Source: Acidobacteriota bacterium
GTDB lineage: Bacteria > Acidobacteriota > Vicinamibacteria > Marinacidobacterales > SMYC01
NCBI GenBank assembly: GCA_029263435.1
Contig: JAJCXL010000548.1
Location: 1 to 5,126 of the forward strand
Direction of reading: 5' to 3'
Length of the DNA stretch: 5,126 bases
Both the position numbers and the translations under genes were made by a program. Under the pieces are notes generated by a model that was not told the DNA's origin, ran no database searches, and saw only the letters and a program-made list of their open reading frames with translations. This document shows, one piece after another, positions 1-5,126 of this stretch; position 1 is the stretch's first letter, and each line of letters opens with the position of its first letter.

Positions 1-1
1 T

Positions 2-64
2 CGGGTTTGCCCGAGCTGTGGACACTACAAAGGCGCTCAAGTCATGGAAGTCAAGGAAGCGTAG
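2..64 (+). CDS. rpmF: 50S ribosomal protein L32, C-terminal end (5' partial)
   Basis: The reading frame from position 2 to the TAG at 62-64 encodes the last 20 residues of a protein and is cut by the window start. It reads R-V-C-P-S-C-G-H-Y-K-G and then a short acidic/basic tail. The CPxCG-x-YKG pattern is the second half of the zinc-ribbon of bacterial ribosomal protein L32, a small protein of the large subunit; the first CxxC pair would lie upstream of the window. Context agrees: rpmF is often found just upstream of fatty-acid synthesis genes, which is what follows here. The overlapping frames that run across this segment have no recognisable protein character. Confidence is limited only by the short length visible. 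Confidence 0.85.
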   Translation, partial: RVCPSCGHYKGAQVMEVKEA

Positions 65-70
65 GTGTCA

Positions 71-83
71 GACCGCCTCGGTC
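71..83 (+). other. Small hairpin just after rpmF
   Basis: A perfect inverted repeat GACCG-CCT-CGGTC (5-bp stem, 3-nt loop) begins 6 nt after the rpmF stop. It has no following T-run, so it is not a standard intrinsic terminator. It could be a 3'-end stabilising or attenuating structure, or chance in GC-rich DNA. Confidence 0.25.
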
Positions 84-149
84 GCGAAGGGCTCCGAACG
101 TATCGTCGAGCCCACCTTTCGCGCTCCGGCTGACGGGCCACGCGCACGA

Positions 150-239
150 TTGCGCCGCGGTTCTTCTTTTCTTTTACCCAATACTCATTCATCTCAGCCC
201 TCGCGGGCCTTATTCAAAATTTGGTAAGACACTAAGTCG
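150..239 (+). promoter_or_regulatory. AT-rich leader upstream of fabD, possible promoter
   Basis: The 175 nt between rpmF and fabD contain no credible gene. The second half differs from the rest of the window: a pyrimidine tract at 161-175 (mostly T with some C), then AT-rich DNA through 181-195 and 210-235. That makes it the likeliest place for a promoter serving the fab block. I see no clean -35/-10 pair: TTGCGC at 150-155 has only poor -10 candidates near it. A weak inverted repeat GCCC-TCGC-GGGC at 197-208 precedes AT-rich sequence. No operator for a known fatty-acid regulator was recognised. The ribosome binding site for fabD is weak (GGTAAG at 223-228). Confidence 0.3.
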
Positions 240-1184
240 ATGACGCGTGCAGGTAAACTTGCGTTTCTCTTCCCCGGACAGGGCTCCCAAGAAGCTGGAA
301 TGGGGCGGGAGGCGTGTGAGACCTATCCGGAATCCCGACTCGTGTTCGACGAGGCCGATGAAGCGCTCGGATTCGCGCTCTCGAAGTTGTGCTTCGAAGG
401 GCCTGACGAACAGCTCAGGTTGACCGAGAACACTCAGCCGGCGATTCTCACGACCAGCACCGCTATCGGCGCCGCTTTGGCTACCGCAGGGCTCGAGCCC
501 GATTGTGTCGCCGGACACAGCCTCGGCGAGTACTCCGCCCTCGTCGCGGTCGGGGCCCTCGACTTCAAAGACGCGGTTCGACTCGTTCGAGCCCGGGGGC
601 GCTACATGCAGGAAGCCGTGCCGGTCGGGGTGGGCGCGATGGCGGCCATCGTCGGTCTAGCTACCGACGTCGTCGAGGCCCTCTGCCGGGAGGCCGCGCT
701 CGAAGAGGTTCTCCAGCCCGCGAACTTGAACGGTGGCGGACAGGTCGTGATCGCCGGACACACCGCTGCCGTTGCGAGGGCCTGCGAGCTCGCGAAATCG
801 AAAGGCGCGCGCCGCGCGCTACCGCTGCTCGTGAGCGCTCCTTTTCACTGCCCGCTCATGGAGCCCGCGGCCAAGAGATTGAGTGCCGACTTGGAGCAGG
901 TCCGCTTCTCAGACCTCAATGCGCCTTTGTACACGAACGTCGATGCGAGCCCGATTGAGCGAGGGGCCGAGGCGCGGACGGCACTTGCGAGGCAAGTGGT
1001 CGCACCCGTGCGGTGGGAAGAAATCATCCAGAGAATGGACGCAGAAGGCGTCACCCGCTTCGTCGAGGTCGGTCCCGGGCGCGTCCTTTCCGGTCTCGTG
1101 AAGAGAATCGTGAAGGGTGCCGATACCATTGCCGTCAGCACTCCGGAGGGAGTGCGGCAAGCCGCGGAGGTGTCCGTTGTCTGA
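240..1184 (+). CDS. fabD: Malonyl-CoA:ACP transacylase FabD
   Basis: This 314-residue protein moves the malonyl group from coenzyme A to the phosphopantetheine of acyl carrier protein, supplying the extender unit for fatty acid chain growth in the cytoplasm. Visible family marks are the N-terminal FPGQGSQ (residues 11-17), the nucleophile motif GHSLGEYSA with Ser94, Arg119 in the RARGRYMQ segment (binds the malonyl carboxylate), and catalytic His203 in SAPFHCPLM. A late VEVGPG motif lies at 276-281. Length matches the usual 305-320 residues. The ATG at 240 puts the first conserved strand only a few residues in, as in known FabD proteins, although the upstream ribosome site is weak. The 3' end overlaps the start of fabG by 8 nt, which suggests translational coupling. 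No key residue is missing. Confidence 0.97.
   Translation: MTRAGKLAFLFPGQGSQEAGMGREACETYPESRLVFDEADEALGFALSKLCFEGPDEQLRLTENTQPAILTTSTAIGAALATAGLEPDCVAGHSLGEYSALVAVGALDFKDAVRLVRARGRYMQEAVPVGVGAMAAIVGLATDVVEALCREAALEEVLQPANLNGGGQVVIAGHTAAVARACELAKSKGARRALPLLVSAPFHCPLMEPAAKRLSADLEQVRFSDLNAPLYTNVDASPIERGAEARTALARQVVAPVRWEEIIQRMDAEGVTRFVEVGPGRVLSGLVKRIVKGADTIAVSTPEGVRQAAEVSVV
1166..1170 (+). promoter_or_regulatory. Ribosome binding site that sets the fabG TTG start
   Basis: GGAGG lies inside the end of fabD, 6 nt before a TTG codon at 1177. There is no ATG or GTG in the fabG frame at this point. The spacing, and the 244-residue product that results, decide the start in favour of this TTG over an ATG further upstream at 1117. 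Confidence 0.75.
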
Positions 1185-1911
1185 GTGGAACGACAAGGTC
1201 GTTCTCGTCACCGGTGGCACGCGCGGCATCGGGCGCGCGGTAGCAGCGAGCTTTGTTGCTCGAGGAGCCGCGGTGACGCTGACCGGACGAGATGAGGCCA
1301 GTGCCCAGCGGGTCGCCGAGAGTCTCGGCGAGAAAGCGTCGGGCGTGGCGATGGACGTCACGGTTCGCAAGACCGTGGATGAAGCCGTCAAAGCGATCGT
1401 GACGACGCACGGCCGTATCGATGTGCTCGTCAACAACGCGGGCATCACTCGAGACGGACTGCTGATGCGGATGCCGCTCAGCGACTGGGAGTCTGTTCTA
1501 GATACCAATCTCAACGGTCTCTACCATTGCAGTCAGGCCGTGTTGAGGCCTATGATTCGCCAGCGTTCGGGCCGGATTATCAATATGAGCTCGGTCGTTG
1601 GAGTCATGGGCAATGCGGGGCAAGCGAATTACGCCGCGTCTAAAGCCGCGATGCTCGGATTCACCAAGGCTTTGGCGCGCGAAGTCGCGTCGCGCAACGT
1701 CACCGTCAACGCGATAGCCCCAGGCTATATCGAAACGGATATGACGCGGGATCTTCCCGATGACGCGACGGATGCGCTCCGGGAGGCCATCCCACTCAAA
1801 CGGATTGGCCAGCCCGAGGATGTGGCTGCCGCGGTGTTGTATCTCGCGTCGGAGGGCGCGAGCTACGTGACCGGGCAGGTGTTGCAAGTTAACGGTGGTT
1901 TGTACATGTGA
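1177..1911 (+). CDS. fabG: 3-oxoacyl-ACP reductase FabG
   Basis: FabG performs the NADPH-dependent reduction of 3-ketoacyl-ACP to 3-hydroxyacyl-ACP, the first reductive step of each elongation cycle. It is a short-chain dehydrogenase/reductase with a Rossmann fold. The cofactor loop TGGTRGIG is at residues 12-19 and NNAG at 86-89. The catalytic tetrad is Asn111, Ser139, Tyr152 and Lys156, within the SSVVG and QANYAASKA segments. The PGYIETDMT motif at 182-190 follows, and the chain ends in VNGGLYM, typical of FabG. I chose the TTG at 1177: it has GGAGG 6 nt upstream and gives 244 residues, the same length as E. coli FabG. The upstream ATG at 1117 would add 20 residues read out of frame from fabD, with no family resemblance. 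The gene overlaps fabD by 8 nt and its stop overlaps the acpP ribosome site. Confidence 0.96.
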   Translation: MSEWNDKVVLVTGGTRGIGRAVAASFVARGAAVTLTGRDEASAQRVAESLGEKASGVAMDVTVRKTVDEAVKAIVTTHGRIDVLVNNAGITRDGLLMRMPLSDWESVLDTNLNGLYHCSQAVLRPMIRQRSGRIINMSSVVGVMGNAGQANYAASKAAMLGFTKALAREVASRNVTVNAIAPGYIETDMTRDLPDDATDALREAIPLKRIGQPEDVAAAVLYLASEGASYVTGQVLQVNGGLYM

Positions 1912-1916
1912 GGAGG
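1911..1916 (+). promoter_or_regulatory. Strong acpP ribosome binding site
   Basis: A perfect AGGAGG overlaps the last base of the fabG stop codon and lies 5 nt before the acpP ATG at 1922. It is the strongest Shine-Dalgarno sequence at a gene start in the window, fitting the high expression expected of acyl carrier protein. It also argues against an in-frame ATG at 1895, which would start inside fabG. Confidence 0.8.
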
Positions 1917-1921
1917 ACTTC

Positions 1922-2158
1922 ATGAGCTCGATATCGGATAAAGTAAAAGGCATCATTGTCGAACAGCTGAGTGTAGACGAGGACCAAGTCACCGAGGACG
2001 CGTCTTTCGTTGACGATCTCGGGGCGGACTCGCTCGATCAAGTCGAGCTCGTCATGGCTTTCGAGGAGGAGTTCGGCCTCGAGATTCCGGATGAGGACGC
2101 GGAGAAGATCACGCGTGTCAAAGAGGCCGTGTCCTACATTACCGAGAACTCGAAATAG
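1922..2158 (+). CDS. acpP: Acyl carrier protein
   Basis: A 78-residue acidic protein, the usual AcpP length. It carries acyl intermediates as thioesters on 4'-phosphopantetheine. The attachment motif is D-L-G-A-D-S-L-D at residues 32-39 with the modified serine at Ser37, the equivalent of Ser36 in mature E. coli ACP. The acidic recognition helix II (LDQVELVMAFEEEFGLEIPDED) follows, the surface that FabD, FabG and FabF bind. The C-terminal helix ends in EAVSYITENSK. The start at 1922 follows AGGAGG and gives the standard M-S-S-I-S-D-K-V N-terminus. It sits 10 nt after fabG and 12 nt before fabF, so all three are almost certainly on one transcript. Modification would need a holo-ACP synthase encoded elsewhere. 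Confidence 0.98.
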   Translation: MSSISDKVKGIIVEQLSVDEDQVTEDASFVDDLGADSLDQVELVMAFEEEFGLEIPDEDAEKITRVKEAVSYITENSK

Positions 2159-2170
2159 ATCGGGGATCCG

Positions 2171-3415
2171 GTGAGTCGAAGAGTCGTTGTCACTGGCGTG
2201 GGGTTGGTCTCCGCGCTGGGCGTCGGGACCCGTCCCACTTGGGAAGGGCTACTCGCGGGCAAATGTGGGATCGGCCCTATCACTCATTTCGATGCGTCCG
2301 AGTTCAGCGTTCGGATCGCGGCCGAGCTCCAGGGCTTCGATCCGCTTCAGTTCATACCCAAGAAAGACCTAAAGAAGATGGACGTCTTCATCCAGTACGC
2401 GATCGCTGCGTCCACCTTCGCGATGGAGGAGTCGGGCCTCGAGGTCGATCCGGACAATGCGGATCGGGTGGGGGTCTTTCTGAGCTCGGGCATTGGCGGC
2501 TTCGCGACGATCGAACGCGAGCACAAGGTCTTGCTCGAGCGCGGCCCGCGAAAAATCTCCCCGTTCTTCATTCCAGCGATGATCATCAACCTTGCGGCGG
2601 GGCACGTCTCGATCCGCTTCGGTGCCAAAGGCCCCAACTCGGCAACGGCGACGGCATGCTCCGCGAGCGCTCACGCGATTGGCGACGCCATGAAGATCAT
2701 CCAACGCGATGCGGCGGATGTGATGATTGCCGGCGGCTCGGAAGCGGCGATCACCGCGATGGGCGTGGGTGGCTTCGCTGCGATGCGTGCTCTTTCGACG
2801 AGAAACGACGAGCCACAGCGAGCGTCGCGGCCCTTCGACAAGGAGCGTGACGGCTTCGTCGTCGGCGAAGGCGCGGGCGTGGTCATTCTGGAAGAGCTCG
2901 AGCACGCGCGAAGGCGCGGCGCGAAAATTCTGGCGGAGCTCGTAGGCTATGGGATGAGCTCGGACGCGTTCCACATGACAACGCCATCCGAGGATGGCGA
3001 CGGTGCCAAGCGGGTGATGCGGCACGCCCTCGCGGACGCGAAGATCTCACCGGAGGCGGTCTCCTACGTCAACGCTCATGGGACGTCGACTCCCTATAAC
3101 GATCGGACCGAGACGAAGGCAATCCGAGCGGTTTTCGGCGAGCACGCGGACCGTTTGGCGGTGAGCTCCACGAAATCCATGACCGGCCACCTCCTGGGAG
3201 GGGCGGGCGGGTTGGAAGCGGGTATCACGGTCCTCGCGGTCATCGAGCAGCGGGTTCCCCCCACGATTAACTACGAGAATCACGACCCGGACTGCGATCT
3301 CGACTACGTGCCCAATGAAGCACGCGCGCTCGCGATCGACTACGCGCTGTCGAATTCTTTCGGTTTCGGAGGTACCAACGCCGCGTTGATTTTCAAGAGG
3401 CACGACGAGAGCTGA
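2171..3415 (+). CDS. fabF: 3-oxoacyl-ACP synthase II FabF
   Basis: This 414-residue condensing enzyme adds malonyl-ACP to an acyl-ACP with loss of CO2, extending the chain by two carbons. It has the thiolase fold. The Cys-His-His set of KAS I/II enzymes is present: Cys163 in TACSAS, His303 in NAHGTSTP and His340 in KSMTGHLLG, with the conserved Lys335. These positions match the E. coli FabF numbering. The C-terminal NSFGFGGTNAALIF motif is also intact. Length matches the usual 410-415 residues. Initiation is at GTG 2171, giving the family-typical M-S-R-R-V-V-V-T-G-V-G start; the ribosome site (GGGGA, 2162-2166) is modest, so coupling to acpP is plausible. FabF rather than FabB is favoured by adjacency to acpP and overall similarity, although substrate preference cannot be proved by reading. 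It is not a FabH, which has a Cys-His-Asn triad. Confidence 0.96.
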   Translation: MSRRVVVTGVGLVSALGVGTRPTWEGLLAGKCGIGPITHFDASEFSVRIAAELQGFDPLQFIPKKDLKKMDVFIQYAIAASTFAMEESGLEVDPDNADRVGVFLSSGIGGFATIEREHKVLLERGPRKISPFFIPAMIINLAAGHVSIRFGAKGPNSATATACSASAHAIGDAMKIIQRDAADVMIAGGSEAAITAMGVGGFAAMRALSTRNDEPQRASRPFDKERDGFVVGEGAGVVILEELEHARRRGAKILAELVGYGMSSDAFHMTTPSEDGDGAKRVMRHALADAKISPEAVSYVNAHGTSTPYNDRTETKAIRAVFGEHADRLAVSSTKSMTGHLLGGAGGLEAGITVLAVIEQRVPPTINYENHDPDCDLDYVPNEARALAIDYALSNSFGFGGTNAALIFKRHDES

Positions 3416-3458
3416 TCGGGCACGCCGAGCCGTGAGGAGGAACGACACGACGGTCGAA

Positions 3459-3462
3459 GAGG
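3459..3462 (+). promoter_or_regulatory. Ribosome binding site for the deacetylase-like gene
   Basis: GAGG, 7 nt before the ATG at 3470, is the best-placed site. A stronger AGGAGG at 3435-3440 lies 29 nt from the ATG, too far to serve it, and no in-frame start codon sits at a suitable distance from it. The 54-nt gap after fabF has no convincing terminator: TCGG-GCACG-CCGA at 3416-3428 is a 4-bp stem without a T-run. Confidence 0.5.
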
Positions 3463-3469
3463 TGAGTGG

Positions 3470-4501
3470 ATGACGACGGGGGTTGTTCTTAGTGATGAGC
3501 TCAAGCATCACGAGACCGGGTCCGGTCACCCTGAAGCGCCGGCTCGGATCGATGCCGTCACCAAAGCGGTAGCTCATCCCGCATTGGCGGGTCGGCTCGA
3601 GACCTTGGCTCCCCGAGCGGCTGCGCGAGAAGAAATTCTCATGATTCACTGGGAGCGGCTCTATCGAGAAGTGGTCGATAGTGCGACCCGTGACAAGACC
3701 CTGCTCGATGCCGATACTGTCGCGAGCCGCCGGACGGCTGAGCTCGCCCATCTCGCGAGCGGCACGGTTCTCACCGGGGTCGAAGCCGTCATGAGCGGCA
3801 AAGTAGACAACGCATTCGCATTCTCACGGCCGCCGGGCCACCACGCCAAGCCCGACAAGGCGATGGGTTTTTGCGTGTTCAACAATGTCGCGATCGCAGC
3901 TAAGTTCGCTCAGCAGCGTTTCAAGGTGACGAAAATCTTGGTCGTTGATTTCGACGTTCATCACGGAAACGGGACCCAGAAGGCGTTTTACACCTCACCC
4001 GAAGTTCTGTTCGTCTCGACCCACCAATGGCCGCACTATCCGGGTACGGGCGCGCTCTCGGAAGTGGGGAAGGATGATGGAGAGGGTTTCACGATCAACG
4101 TCCCCATGAGCGCAGGGATGGGAGATGCCGAGCTCGTCCGAGTTTTTCGCGATATCGTCATTCCCGTCGGTCGAGAGTTCGCACCCGAGCTCATCTTGGT
4201 ATCGGCAGGATTCGACGCACACCGAGACGATCCATTGGGCGGAATGTGTGTCACGAAGGAAGGCTTCGGCCGAGTGTCGGAGCTACTCGTCGGCCTCGCG
4301 TCGGATGTCTGCTCGGGAAGGACCGTATTTGCACTCGAGGGCGGGTATAACCTCACCGCGCTCGAAGAATCGATCGTGTCGAGCCTCGGTGCGCTGAGCG
4401 GCGTCGGAGCGCAGAACTTCGAAGACGAGGATGTCGATGACTCTCTAGTGAAAGGCGTCCGTGAGGTTCACTCTCGATATTGGAAGAGTCTCGCGACCTG
4501 A
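3470..4501 (+). CDS. Class II histone deacetylase-like zinc hydrolase
   Basis: A 343-residue member of the arginase/deacetylase fold. Relatives remove acyl (usually acetyl) groups from lysine side chains or from polyamines using a catalytic metal. Motifs in order: GHPEAPARI at 19-27; RPPGHHA at 120-126 with the charge-relay pair His124-His125; GFCVFNNVAIAA at 133-144; VVDFDVHHGNGTQ at 158-170, supplying metal ligands Asp162 and His164; YPGTG at 190-194; SAGFDAHRDDPL at 245-256 with third ligand Asp249; and EGGYN at 290-294 with transition-state Tyr293. Every catalytic residue is present, so it should be active. The FDVHHGNGTQ and YPGTG wording fits class II (HDAC6/bacterial HDAH-like) proteins better than AcuC or acetylpolyamine hydrolases, but the substrate cannot be read from sequence. 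There is no signal peptide or membrane segment, so it is cytoplasmic. It lies 54 nt after fabF and 11 nt before a lysine-rich protein that is a tempting candidate substrate (inference). Confidence 0.93.
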   Translation: MTTGVVLSDELKHHETGSGHPEAPARIDAVTKAVAHPALAGRLETLAPRAAAREEILMIHWERLYREVVDSATRDKTLLDADTVASRRTAELAHLASGTVLTGVEAVMSGKVDNAFAFSRPPGHHAKPDKAMGFCVFNNVAIAAKFAQQRFKVTKILVVDFDVHHGNGTQKAFYTSPEVLFVSTHQWPHYPGTGALSEVGKDDGEGFTINVPMSAGMGDAELVRVFRDIVIPVGREFAPELILVSAGFDAHRDDPLGGMCVTKEGFGRVSELLVGLASDVCSGRTVFALEGGYNLTALEESIVSSLGALSGVGAQNFEDEDVDDSLVKGVREVHSRYWKSLAT

Positions 4502-4512
4502 GGACGATAGAA

Positions 4513-4800
4513 ATGGCGACGAAGAAAAACAAGCGCGGCGCTAAGAAAGCTGCGAAGAAGACCGTAACGAAGAAATCAGCCGCGAAGAAGTCACCCGCGA
4601 AGAAGAAAACCGTGGCGAAGAAAGCTAGCTCGAAGACCGCTAAGAAGAAAGCGGGCAAGAAAGCGGGCAAGAAAGCCGCTTCGCGCATAGCGGCGAAGAC
4701 GCCGGTAGCCGCAAGTAAAGCGCAGCGCTCGAAAAAGACGGCCAAGCCTTCGAAGAAGGCCCCGCAAAAAAGCGCCGCCGGGGCCAAGAAAAGCACACGG
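4513..4800 (+). repeat. Low-complexity Lys/Ala codon region
   Basis: This 288-nt stretch is purine-rich on the + strand and built from imperfect repeats of AAG/AAA and GCN codons (for example GCGAAGAAG units), encoding the basic tail. Lysine is written with a mixture of AAG and AAA, and alanine with GCG, GCT and GCC, so the pattern is probably kept by protein-level selection rather than by a recent pure DNA expansion. The reverse strand reads as a Phe/Leu/Ala-rich pseudo-protein only as a consequence of this composition. Confidence 0.8.
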
Positions 4801-5126
4801 CCCGCTCTCGCGATCGCCACCCAACACGTGGATTTTCTCAGTTACAAGGTCGAGCAGCTCCGCAAGTTCTACGGAGAGATTCTGGAGCTTCCCACGCAGA
4901 CGACGGACGTCGACGGGTTGAGCTATGTCGTCGTCAAGACTTCTGGAAGCTCCACCTTGGGGTTCATGCCGCCCCACCCCGATATGCGGGGAGAACGCCC
5001 GATCCCGCGAGAGCCGACGCTATATTTCGTCGTGCGCGACGTGGATGACGCCTATAGACATTTGAGCGAGAAGGGGGTTGCGTTCATGGGACCCCCGGAG
5101 GAGATGCCGTGGGGTTTCCGGGTGCT
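4513..5126 (+). CDS. Histone H1-like Lys/Ala tail fused to VOC (glyoxalase-type) domain, 3' partial
   Basis: The frame opens at ATG 4513, preceded by GAGGA 8 nt upstream, and stays open to the window end (204 codons visible). Residues 1-96 are low complexity: by my count 34 Lys, 24 Ala, 4 Arg and no Asp or Glu, with AAKK, SPAKK and AGKKAGKK units. This resembles the tails of eukaryotic histone H1 and of H1-like or AlgP-like bacterial proteins, which bind DNA and are disordered. From about residue 99 composition changes abruptly to a folded domain: a strand with His105-Val-Asp-Phe, the helix VEQLRKFYGEILEL, strands around LSYVVVKT and STLGFM, and then LYFVVRDVDDAYRHLSEKGV. This is the repeated beta-alpha-beta-beta-beta pattern of the vicinal oxygen chelate (glyoxalase/bleomycin-resistance/dioxygenase) superfamily. 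The final strand (EMPWGFRV) is cut off; some 20-30 residues probably remain. The enzymatic reaction is unknown, and His105 is only a possible metal ligand. It probably shares a transcript with the deacetylase-like gene. Confidence 0.85.
   Translation, partial: MATKKNKRGAKKAAKKTVTKKSAAKKSPAKKKTVAKKASSKTAKKKAGKKAGKKAASRIAAKTPVAASKAQRSKKTAKPSKKAPQKSAAGAKKSTRPALAIATQHVDFLSYKVEQLRKFYGEILELPTQTTDVDGLSYVVVKTSGSSTLGFMPPHPDMRGERPIPREPTLYFVVRDVDDAYRHLSEKGVAFMGPPEEMPWGFRV
4651..4674 (+). repeat. 12-nt perfect tandem duplication within the tail
   Basis: GCGGGCAAGAAA occurs twice in direct succession, encoding Ala-Gly-Lys-Lys twice. The exact identity, unlike the synonymous variation elsewhere in the tail, suggests a recent in-frame slippage duplication. 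A length change of this type would keep the downstream domain in frame. Confidence 0.8.

Noticed and set aside
7..243. Plus-strand frames across 7-243 and 18-227
   Set aside because: They overlap the rpmF end in the wrong frames and have no family resemblance. The second half is AT-rich leader with promoter-like character.
503..958. 151-codon Arg/Gly-rich plus-strand frame inside fabD
   Set aside because: It is an alternative-frame shadow of fabD. FabD in the other frame has all catalytic motifs in order.
3416..3428. Candidate terminator after fabF (TCGG-GCACG-CCGA)
   Set aside because: The stem is only 4 bp and is not followed by a T-run.
3432..3473. Possible 13-codon leader peptide (GTG to TGA) overlapping the deacetylase start as ATGA
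   Set aside because: The ATGA overlap hints at coupling, but the GTG has no ribosome site at a suitable distance and the peptide has no regulatory codon run. Most likely chance.
3047..3751. Long minus-strand open frame (234 codons), with others at 909-1514 and 2369-3025
   Set aside because: They lie opposite strongly supported fabD/fabG, fabF and deacetylase genes, have Arg/Ser-rich compositions with no recognisable motif, and are expected from GC-rich codon bias.
4513..4800. Repetitive tail considered as a CRISPR-like or mobile repeat array
   Set aside because: The repeats are codon-scale, imperfect, in frame and without spacers. They encode a basic low-complexity protein segment.
4353..4820. 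Minus-strand frame reading as a Phe/Leu/Ala-rich, membrane-like protein
   Set aside because: Its apparent hydrophobic repeats are the reverse complement of AAG/AAA lysine codons in the H1-like tail. It is compositional, not a membrane protein.

Overview
The window comes from a GC-rich bacterium (roughly 60% GC by eye). It uses strong AGGAGG-type ribosome binding sites and, in places, GTG and TTG start codons. All genes lie on the + strand. The encoded proteins are a textbook dissociated type II fatty acid synthase, which makes the source bacterial (chromosomal, not phage or plasmid). I cannot name the phylum. The last gene carries a long Lys/Ala tail, seen in some histone H1-like bacterial proteins, but that is only a weak hint.

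Layout. Positions 2-64 hold the 3' end of rpmF (ribosomal protein L32). Positions 65-239 hold a non-coding leader with a small hairpin and an AT-rich, promoter-like stretch. A tight fatty-acid block follows: fabD (240-1184), fabG (1177-1911, TTG start, overlapping fabD by 8 nt), acpP (1922-2158) and fabF (2171-3415). After a 54-nt gap comes a class II histone-deacetylase-like zinc hydrolase (3470-4501). After an 11-nt gap comes a gene cut by the window end (4513-5126), with a Lys/Ala-rich histone H1-like N-terminal tail fused to a VOC/glyoxalase-type domain.

How the genes work together. FabD loads malonate from malonyl-CoA onto the AcpP carrier, FabF condenses malonyl-ACP with the growing acyl-ACP, and FabG reduces the 3-ketoacyl-ACP. 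All diagnostic catalytic residues are present in these enzymes. plsX and fabH, which commonly sit between rpmF and fabD, are absent here. The two downstream genes are not fatty-acid genes, but close same-strand spacing suggests they may be co-transcribed with the block.

The most interesting part is the 3' end: an apparently active lysine-deacetylase-fold enzyme sits directly upstream of a protein whose first 96 residues include 34 lysines and no acidic residue. This suggests, but does not show, an enzyme-substrate pair: a reversible acetylation switch on a DNA-binding tail carrying a metabolic-enzyme-like domain.
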